Both the position numbers and the translations under genes were made by a program. From Ovis canadensis (lineage: Eukaryota; Chordata; Mammalia; Artiodactyla; Bovidae): a stretch of DNA of 64,000 nucleotides. Under the pieces are notes generated by a model, which was not told where the DNA came from, searched no databases, and worked only from the letters and a program-made list of their open reading frames with translations. The stretch lies in NCBI RefSeq assembly GCF_042477335.2, contig NC_091249.1, forward strand, positions 44,314,001 through 44,378,000. The letters run 5' to 3'. Below are positions 55,118 through 64,000 of this stretch, piece after piece (position 1 is the first letter of the stretch; every line of letters begins with the position of its first letter).

Positions 55118-57322
55118 TATCAGTTCAGTTCAGTTCAGTTCAGTCGCTCAGTTGTCTCCTACTCTTTGTGACTTCATGAATTGCAGCACGCCAGGCCTCC
55201 CTGTCCATCACCAACTCCCGGAGTTCACTCAGACTCACGTCCATCGAGTTGGTGATACCATCCAGCCATCTCATTCTCTGTCGTCCCCTTCTCCTCCTGC
55301 CCCCAATCCCTTCCAGCATCAGAGTCTTTTCCAATGAGTCAACTCTTCGCATGAGGTGGCCAGAGTACTGGAGTTTCAGCTTCAGCATCATTCCTTCCAA
55401 TGAACGCTTCAGCATCATTCCTTTCAATGAACACACAGGACTGATCTCCTTTAGAATGGACTGGTTGGAACTCCTTGCAGTCCAAGGGACTCTCAAGAGT
55501 CTTCTCCAACACACAGTTCAAAAGCATCAATTCTTCGGCACTCAGCTTTCCTCACAGTCCAACTCACACCCATACATGACTACTGGAAAAACCATAGCCT
55601 TGACTAGATGGGACTTTGTTGGCAAAGTAATGTCTTTGCTTTTGAATATGCCATCTAGGTTGGTCATAACTTTCCTTCTAAGGAGAAAGCGTCTTTTAAT
55701 TTCATGGCTGCAATCACCATCTGCAGTGATTTTGGAGCCCAGAAAAATAAAGTCTGACACTGTTTCCACTATTTCCGCATCTATTTCCCATGAAGTGATG
55801 GGACCAGATGCCACGATCTTCATTTTCTGAATGTTGAGCTTTAAGCCAACTTTTTCACCCTCATCTTTCATTTTCATCAAGAGGCTTTTTAGTTCCTCTT
55901 CACTTTCTGCCATAAGAGTGGTGCCATCTGCGTATCTGAGGTTATTGATATTTCTCCTGGCAATCTTGATTTCAGCTTGTGCTTCTTCCAGCCCAGCATT
56001 TCTCATGATGTACTCTGCATAGAAGTTAAATAAGCAGGGTGACAATATACAGCTCTGATGTACTCCTTTTCCTATTTGGAACCAGTCTGTTGTTCCATGT
56101 CCAGTTCTAACTGTTGCTTCCTGATATGCACACAGGTTTCTCAAGAGGCAGGTCTGGTGGTCTGGCATTCCCATCTCGTTCAGAATTTTCCACAGTTTAT
56201 TGTGATCCACACAGTCAAAGGCTTTGGCATAGTCAATAAAGCAGAAAGAGATGTTTTTCTGGAACTCTCTTGCTTTTCTGATGATCCAGCAGATGTTGGC
56301 CATTTGATCTCTGGTTCCTCTGCCTTTTCTAAAACCAGTTTGAACATCTGGAAGTTCACAGTTCACGTATTGCTAAAGCCTGGCTTGGAGAATTTTGAGC
56401 ATTACTTTACTAGTGTGTGAGATGCGTGCAATTGTGCAGTAGTTTGAGCATTCTTTGGCATTGCCTTTCTTTGGGATTGGAATGAAAACTGACCTTTTCC
56501 AGTCCTCTGGCCACTGCTGAGTTTTCCAAACTTGCTGGCATATTGAGTGCAGCACTTTCACAGCATCATCTTTCAGGATTTGAAATAGCTCAACTGGAAT
56601 GCCATCACCTCCACTAGCTTTGTTCGTAGTGATGCTTTCTAAGGCCCACTTGACTTCACGTTCCAGGATGTCTGGTTCTAGATTAGTGATCACACCATCG
56701 TGATTATCTGGGTTGTGAAGATCTTTTTCGTACAGTTCTTCCATGTATTCTTGCCACCTCTTCTTAATATCTTCTGCTTCTGTTAGGTCCAGACCATTTC
56801 TGTCCTTTATTGAGCCCATCTTTGCATGAAATGTTCCCTTGGTATCTCTAATTTTCTTGAAGAGATCTTTAGTCTTTCCCATTCTGTTGTTTTCCTCTAT
56901 TTCTTTGCATTGATCACTGAGGAAGGCTTTCTTATCTCTTCTTGCTATTCTTTGGAACTCTGCATTCAGATGCTTATATCTTTCCTTTCTCCTTTGCTTT
57001 TCTCTTCTCTTCTATTCACAGCTATTTGTAAGGCCTCCCCAGACAGCCAATTTGCTTTTTTGCATTTCTTTTCCATGGGGATAGTCTTGATCCCTGTCTC
57101 CTGTACAATGTCATGAACCTCATTCCATAGTTCATCAGGCACTCTGTCTATCAGATCTAGTCCCTTAAATCTATTTCTCACTTCCACTGTATAATCATAA
57201 GGGATTTGATTTAGATCATACCTGAATGGTCTAGAGGGTTTCCCTACTTTCTTCAATTTAAGTCTGAATTTGGTAATAAGGAGTTCATGATCTGAGCCAC
57301 AGTCAGCTCCCAGTCTGACTAA
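55118..57322 (-). mobile_element. BovB LINE (RTE), 2.2 kb, reverse transcriptase nearly open
   Basis: The best-preserved reverse transcriptase in the window. On minus it starts in the end of the endonuclease domain (near 57320). It then shows the linker (57256-56966, shifted), a frame with MGKTKDLFKKIRDTKGTFHA (56882-56373), and an open palm frame of 274 codons (56366-55542) with GFRKGRGTRDQMANI, FIDYAKAFDCVDHNKLW and GKGVHQSC (Ser for the usual Gly). The catalytic box reads YADG at 55934-55923, so the second Asp is lost. A 27-base tandem duplication sits in the C-terminal region at 55379-55432. The (GAACT)n end is complete at 55120-55142. Confidence 0.93.
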
Positions 57323-60300
57323 GTATATTAAGTATATACTTTACCCTAAAAATCAGAAATGAAAAAACTTGGAACTGTAAATACTGAGCCAATGATTTTT
57401 TATGAAACTGATTCACAATACTTCCTTTTTCAGAATTATTTTTTTAGAAAAAAAAGTAATGACATTTACCTCAGGAGAATAGAACCTTATTTTCCCCATG
57501 AGCTTTTGAAAGATTGAGAAGGCATCTTGCTGTGCCAGTTGTTAATGCACTGTCTCTGTATTCCATACTCTCTCTTCTACATCCAGCTTTGTGATGCTGG
57601 CACTGGGACACTGCTCGCCCCGTTTCTGCTTAGCCAGCCAGCTCTGCATTATGATTTACTAATACCAGTACTGGAGGGAAAAGGTGAGGTTAGAGGAGAG
57701 AGAAGACTTGCATCTTCTTAAAGGGTTTCCTGTCTGCTTTTGGTTCCTGTATCACCCCAGCAATACTTCTTTATCCCCGCAAAAGCAGTTCTTTCCTGAA
57801 GCAGCACCTGAAACCAGTTTACAGTTTTTCCAGTATTTGCAAATCAAACTGAATTTCCCCTCCCCCTCCAGGCAGCACCATCAGCCAGACTGTTCTTCCT
57901 CTTTGGAAACAAGATTTTTGGCTCCCTAAGGCGTTTCTTCTAAATTTCTAAGTCCTAATAATTTAAACCTCTTCCCTCTGTCCTTCAGCATTTGGAATGG
58001 TAGGTAGCTGCTGCTTACCTTCTATAGCAGTGCTTTTTTATTTTTTTTAACTCTGCTAGATACCTAGGTAACAACTTCATTCCTGGTCAACAATTCTTTA
58101 TATTAGGTTCTCTCTGTTTAAATAGCTAGTATGGTTTCTGTTTCTTGACTGATACAACTACTCTTAGAATATAAGTAATAAAAATCTGTGACATTCAAGC
58201 TGCATATTAGCTTACTATTGAAATAAATATAAACTAATCATTTCATAGTGTCTCAGAAACCATGATGCTTAATATTCAACTCTCAACTCATTCAGACCAC
58301 TGAAAACATACCTTTACAATGTTTACACAACCACTAGCTTGCAAAAGCTGGAAAATGTTGTTCCTCCATTTGTGATCAACTGAATAAAATCAGTTTTATT
58401 CTGCCATTTGAAGCATATTTGTGTTTTTCTTAAGTTTATATTATACTTTTCCTCCACTGACTACCTAGCCATGAGGCCCCCACTGCCACAGAGGGAGTTA
58501 TAGAGTATATCAATCCCGTTCATAGATCAAGGATGACTGAGAAGTGTTGAGGGCAGATCAATAACCTGTCAGTCTGGCTGGTTCCCTACACTTCCTTCTG
58601 GATGAAGCACCTGGGCCAGTGGCATTTGCAGTTCCCAGTAATTTTGATGTATGTGGACAGAAAAGCAACTGGGAACTGGGGGTGGTATGGTTTGGGAAAG
58701 ACAGGAGCAGTGTCTGAAAGGCAAAAAATGGAAACACTTTCAGAAAAGCCATTTAGTCTGAGGCACGATTTTGATGGAATCTGGCTGTCCATATTGATAT
58801 TCCCAGGCTGATTTTGAATAATTAATGAAACATTTCCCCTTCCTTGTCTCTCCTTCACTATGAAGAACGTTAAACCAAGATATAAGTTCTTTCACTTTTA
58901 TTCCATCTAATTGTCAGGTGTGGACATATTAGTCTATGGTGTTTGGAAAGCTATGAAAACCAAAAAAGGGAGAAATGCATTCTTTATGCCTCTAAATAGA
59001 AACTTCTGCAAAGACATTTTATGTTAAGGCTCATAATACCACCCCATGAAAGCTACTGTTAGACCAAGCCTGCAATTTTCACTCTATATTGAGTATTCAA
59101 ATCACAGAGTACTCAAGAGTCATAAACGCCACACAGGTATGACCATGTAATTGCAATATTGACATTTGGAGTGGTGGAGAACTAGTTATGGAAACCACCA
59201 GGACAGTTGCATTAGAGGCGTATAATGTACAGAAATTCAAAGGCTAGACAAAGAAAGTGGGAGAGTCAGGCCACTGAATAACAAACAAATCTACATAACA
59301 TTATTTTCTGACACCTAGGATAGTTCTATTCCAATAAAATAACTATTCCAATAGTTTTTTTCAAGACTTTAAAGAAATAGTTCATAGGCCAGATATGGCT
59401 TACAGATATGCTCTTTTTGGCCTGGATAGAGTTTAAAATGTTTGAGCTAGTTGCCATTATTTTAAAATTTACAAATGTCACACAAAATTGTGACTTGGAG
59501 TTTCTTTTGAAAAAGTAGAAGATCTGGCCTAGAGGCCGTCTTCCAGTGTGGCAACATTGCTGGGATATGTAATAACATTGAAACTGTAGATCAGACAGCC
59601 AAGCTTTACTCTTGGAAAGTTGCTCATCAGCCCCTTGTTCAATTCACAATTCATGCTTGATTCTCAGATTGATTTGAGTTTGTGACCTTTTGTGAGTCTC
59701 ACTTTAAAATGTCCCTTTCCTCCATTTTTCTTCTCAATTGAATATTTGAAAATCACTTTGAGGATCACTTGCTCTCAGAAAACTGAGAACCCAGTTGAAG
59801 TCTTTTCTAATGGAGATAATTACTAAAAACATGATATGTTTATTGGTAAAATTTCAGAAGGGAAATTCCCTAGTAAAAATTGAGTCAGGATGAAATACTT
59901 AGTTCAAGGAGGTAGGGAAATATCCAGGGCAAAAAAGAAAGAATCAGTGACCTGAGAATGAATTTTCATACATTATTAAAGGGCCATAGGAAATGATGAA
60001 CCTAGTTTCATAAAGAAACAAAAAAATCAAGAAGCCTGTGTTTAGATCAACCACAGGGGAGATGTTAAAAAAAGGAAAAAAAAAAAAGGAAAAAGAAAAA
60101 CACAAACAGGCAAGAAATGTGTATGTGGAGAACATCTGAATTTCTTGCAAACATTCCCACAACTGTTTAGTTATTCATTGATATAATAAGAGCTACTCTT
60201 CTGCTTTAGACAACAGCCCCTGATTTACCATTAAATGATTCCCCAGATGAAGAATGTTGGATATCTTAAGTTATTAGATACAGAAAGAATCAGTCAAGAA

Positions 60301-62039
60301 GAAGAACCATAAGTAAGCTACTAATAATAAAGACTATTGTTGCCTTTCCAAGATTTGGGCTGGAAATACTTCCTAAGAGACTTATACTTCCTTGTAGGGA
60401 TTTTAGAATTTGATGACTTTTTTCTTTCTGCCAAGTTGACCACTGCATCAAGTACCATCTACGCTAGTTTAAACTGAAAATGTATAAGAACAGCACAGTA
60501 ATTCCTTCTCAATAAAGAATGATATATTCAATAACCATTAAGTGTTTAAATTTGATGTTTTGATAAAAACGGGGGTGGGGGGGCGGAACTACAGATACCC
60601 TTGTTTTAGTATTAAATTTTAGACACAATTACAAATGGATTCATTGTTTACTAGTTCCCAGGAACTGCCTTCACACTCTTGATTTACTGTCTCAGAGGAC
60701 TAACTCAGTGCAGTATCTTTGGCAAAGACTTCCAAGCCACAGAGTGTTAGTGTCAGAAGTACAGTCACTAGACTAGTGCCTCCAGGTTGAAACACAATGA
60801 AGAATACAGCTGCCCTTGATGGGATGTTCCTGGCCGAGACAGATTGGCGTAAGACAGATGGGCCTCACAGTATCCTGGAGGAAACTTTTTTAACCACATC
60901 ACCCTCTTACCCTCCAAAAGCCTCAAAGTTGTGCCTTAGCTCTACCCACCTCCAGGAGGTCAGTGCCTCCCAAAGCCTGGCTAGTGCTTAAATTGATCAT
61001 CATTACCGTTCATTACAGACATCAACACCCTTTGTTAATAATGCTCTCTCCACCCAAAGCTGTTTCTGAGGAAAGTCACTGGGAAGGAAGTCAAAAACAG
61101 GGCAGAGCCCATAAGGCAGGCTGAGTTTCTGCTATGTGTGATGAATGTGCTTCTATTTTCTGATACGTGTAGCATGTCTTCTCTGGAGGTGACTCTGGAG
61201 ACTGGGTCATTTAGGTACATCCACCAGCTGAAGACTGTTTCTGAATAGGGGCTTTTTGTTGCTCTGCTCCCTGCATCGCTCATCCTCCTATGTATAAAGA
61301 AGTCATTAAAAAGCTATTGTTATTCATTCGACATCTCTGAGTTTTGTGAACAAGAAACTCTTTCACAGATCAGATTATTTGAGCTTGTTGATGGTTAGAA
61401 TCCTCCACTCCAACCTCTTATTGCCCAGGAAATATTACCAAGCCTATCCCTGGCTGGAGAAAACCACTAAAAAGAGATGCTGGTGTCTATGAGAAATGTG
61501 TTCCTTCTCCGTGTCCCCAGAGCCCAGGCAAAACATAAAATGTGGTTGACAGCTCTTTACTTGCAAACGTTCTTAGCTTGTAGTTTAAATATTTTGCGGT
61601 TTCAAGTTTACTGAGAGCCTCCTTCCACCCCACGCCCAATAACTATGAAATAGCAAGGAAGTCAGTGAGAGTATCAACTGCTTTGTTCTCTTTTCCTTTA
61701 GTAAACAAAAAGAATTTTAAGTATTTTAAGTTACACCTAGCATGGAAAGATTGGAATATTTGATTAAAATAATTCAATTTAAAATCAACTCTTTGAATGC
61801 TATTTTCTCCTCTTTCTTGTGTTTCTAGTGGGCTTTTTCTCCTCCCATTGCCTGCGCTCTCTTGCTCTTTGTTTCATTATTTCAAATATTGGTCTGTCTC
61901 CACGTAAGTCTAGAAAAACAACCCAACGGCATTAAGGACAAGGTGCTATCTGCAAGGGAGTGAAGGATGTGGCATCCTGTGGTTGACCCCACTGCTAATT
62001 TGCTCTAGAGGGGTAAGACAACACAGACTGGCTCAACAC
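57323..62039. other. Non-coding, no recognised feature
   Basis: AT-rich unique sequence of 4.7 kb without young SINEs. Includes A-rich runs (60066-60100) and a G-rich run at 60570-60586. No supported exon. Confidence 0.4.
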
Positions 62040-62470
62040 TAGTAAAGCATGTCTTACATTTCAACTCCACTATATTCTGGAGAAAACAGGATGAGAAGTG
62101 ATAGGCCCCGCCTAATCATATGAGTTCTCAAAAGTGGAGAACCTATCCATCTGGTGACAGAGATGGGACAAAGGAAGGAAAAGGGGATGCAAGGAGCCAT
62201 TGCTGATGCAATAGCGGAGGACTGGGGCTGTGTGCAAGCAATGTGGGTGGCTCTAGAAACGGGAGAGGGCAAGGAAACAAGCACAGGGTCTCAGAAGGGA
62301 CAATGTCTGCTGGCAACTTGATTTTACCCCAGGGTACCCATGTTGGGCTTCTGACCTATAAAATGATAAGATAATGAGCTGGGTTTCTTTAAAGCTGCTT
62401 ATTTTATGGTATTTGCTATAGCTGTAATAGAAGACTAAAACACCCCGAGAGAAAGATATCAGCACTGTGA
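62040..62470 (-). repeat. Ancient interspersed repeat, family unassigned
   Basis: On minus it shows TAGGCGGGGCCTATCACTTC and ends in TCTATTACAGCTATAGCAAA-like text, similar in layout to 18326-18900. Weak. Confidence 0.3.
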
Positions 62471-62885
62471 ATGCAGCCTTCTGAAAACTATTGCTCAACT
62501 AAGTTTTGGCCATCCTATGACCCAGAATCTTAATAGTCAGCTCAGGGTCACACCCAGCTTTAGTCTCCACTGGAAATACCACCAGAATGACTCCTTTCCA
62601 GGGGCCTTGCTGAGAAGCCCCAGTCAGCTCTCTATAATGAGAATTATAGTACAATTCATTCTAGAGTAACAAAGCATAAATATTCACATAACATTACAGA
62701 GTGGGTTCAAGGATCTCTGTCTACCTCTTATGAGAACCCTCAACCGGTGTGACTAAAGAAATAATCCTTCAGATTTTGCATTCTCTTCAGTGTGATCTGT
62801 CTTTTCTGACCACAAGTCAAGCTTGCTCTTCCCTGTCCTCTTTGACTGTATTCTTTGTTTTGATATATGCATATTTGCAACTGGT
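62471..62885. other. Non-coding, no recognised feature
   Basis: Unique sequence before the last BovB copy; nothing nameable. Confidence 0.4.
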
Positions 62886-63772
62886 AGTTCAGTTAAGTTC
62901 AGTTCAGTTGTTCAGTTGTGTCCGACTCTTTGCAACCCATGAACCACAGCACAACAGGCATCCCTGTCCATCACCAACTGTGGGAGTATACCCAAACCCA
63001 TGTCCATTGAGTTGGTGATGCCATCCAACCATCTCGTCCTCTGTCGTCCCCTTCTCCTCCTGCCCTCAATCTTTCCCAGCATCAGGGTCTTTTCAAATGA
63101 GTCAGCTCCTCGTATCAGGTAGCTAAAGTATTGGAGTTTCAGCTTCAGCATCAGTCCCTCCAATGAACACCCAGGACTGATCTCCTTTAGGATGGACTGG
63201 TTGGATCTCCTTGCAGTCCAAGGGACTCTCAAGACTCTTCTCCAGAAAAAAGAAAAAAAAAAAGACTCTTCTCCAACACCACAGTTCAAAAGCATCAATT
63301 CTTCGACACTCAGTTTTCTTTATAGTCCAACTCTCACATCCATACATGACCACTTGGAAAACCATAGCCTTGACTAGACGCACCTGTGTTGACAAAGTAA
63401 TGTCTCTGCTTTTTAGCATGCTTTCTAGGTTGATCATAACTTTTCTTCCAAGGAGTAAGCGTCTTTTAATTTCATGGCTGCACTCACCATCTGCAGTGAT
63501 TTTGGAGCCCCTCAAAATAAAGTTAGCCACTGTTTCCACTGTTTCCCCATCTATTTCCCATGAAGCGATGGGACTGGATGCTACGATCTTCGTTTTCTGA
63601 ATGTTGAGCTTTAAGCCAACTTTTTCGCTCTCCTCTTTCACTTTCATCAAGAGGCTCTTTAGTTCTTCTTCACTTTCTTCTATAAGGGTGGTGTCATCTG
63701 CATATCTGACGTTATTGATATTTCTCCCAGCAATCTTGATTCCAGCTTATGCTTCCTCCAGCCCAGTGTTCA
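62886..63772 (-). mobile_element. BovB LINE (RTE), 5'-truncated, with A-rich insertion
   Basis: About 890 bases of the 3' part on minus. The catalytic YADD box is intact at 63704-63693, followed by LNIQKTKIVASSP and VVMYGCESWT. An A-rich insertion (17 bases between 14-base direct repeats, 63231-63275) splits the C-terminal frame. The (GAACT)n end is at 62887-62912. The 5' break is near 63770, just before the YADD region. Confidence 0.92.
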
Positions 63773-64000
63773 GAAACCTGATTTTAATACATTCTGCTCC
63801 AGGTTAACTGACTACATTTCTTGTCAAAGTGCCACATGCATAAGCTTTCACTTCAAATCATGAAAAAGCCTTGTAACTAATCTCAAGTATGCTGAGATTT
63901 GTTCCCAGTGTACCTTCCCAATTATCTATATCAATTATTCACCATTCTTTTTCCTTTCTCATTTCACCCACACCTATCTTACCACGCACATGCACACACA
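63773..64000. other. Non-coding window end
   Basis: Short unique sequence ending in a CA-rich run that continues past the window. Confidence 0.4.

Noticed and set aside
55542..56366. 274-codon open frame as a possible host gene
   Set aside because: Its motifs (FIDYAKAFD, RYADG) and flanks are those of the BovB reverse transcriptase; it is a mobile-element relic.

Overview
The window is nuclear DNA from a ruminant, most likely a bovid. The evidence is dozens of copies of ruminant-specific retroposons: the tRNA-Glu-derived Bov-tA SINE, the dimeric Bov-A2 SINE, the RTE-type LINE BovB with its (GAACT)n end, and the 3' end of a ruminant LINE-1. Older mammalian repeats (MIR, L2, Tigger) lie between them. 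Spliced exons, low gene density and the absence of operons also fit a mammal. Nothing in the sequence separates cattle from sheep, goat or buffalo.

Two protein-coding loci can be supported, both on the minus strand. The first is ZNF474: its whole coding sequence lies in one exon (50698 down to 49652) and encodes 348 residues with four C2HC zinc fingers arranged as two A-B modules. A good splice acceptor at 50912-50913 shows that at least one non-coding 5' exon lies further upstream. The second is a ZNF474-like gene 24 kb downstream. It is visible as an exon with one A-type C2HC finger (25616-25436) and a terminal exon with one B-type finger, a stop codon and a nearby poly(A) signal (22767-22616). 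The terminal exon is too short to stand out as an open frame. It was found by extending the reading frame across the intron, where the phases match exactly. From its first methionine the joined frame encodes 108 residues. The two loci look like head-to-tail paralogues. From memory, human ZNF474 lies between LOX and SNCAIP and has a ZNF474-like neighbour, so this window probably comes from the region equivalent to human 5q23.

Layout: 1-22600 is intergenic and repeat-rich, with BovB copies at 5.4-10.7 kb, SINE clusters at 2-5 kb and 12-16.5 kb, and a Tigger DNA transposon at 17.9-18.3 kb. 22.6-25.6 kb is the ZNF474-like gene. 25.6-49.6 kb is non-coding (possibly upstream intron of that gene) with scattered SINEs, a BovB interrupted by a SINE at 38.1-39.4 kb and an L2 fragment at 43.5-44.9 kb. 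49.6-50.9 kb is the ZNF474 exon. 50.9-64 kb is non-coding and carries two further BovB copies, at 55.1-57.3 and 62.9-63.8 kb.

No RNA gene, CRISPR array, replication origin or new defence-like system was seen. The most useful results are the two-exon ZNF474-like gene and several small, well-bounded retroposition scars (target-site duplications, a poly(A)-only insertion, a one-and-a-half-unit SINE). All open frames over about 120 codons except ZNF474 are BovB or SINE sequence, or show no sign of coding.
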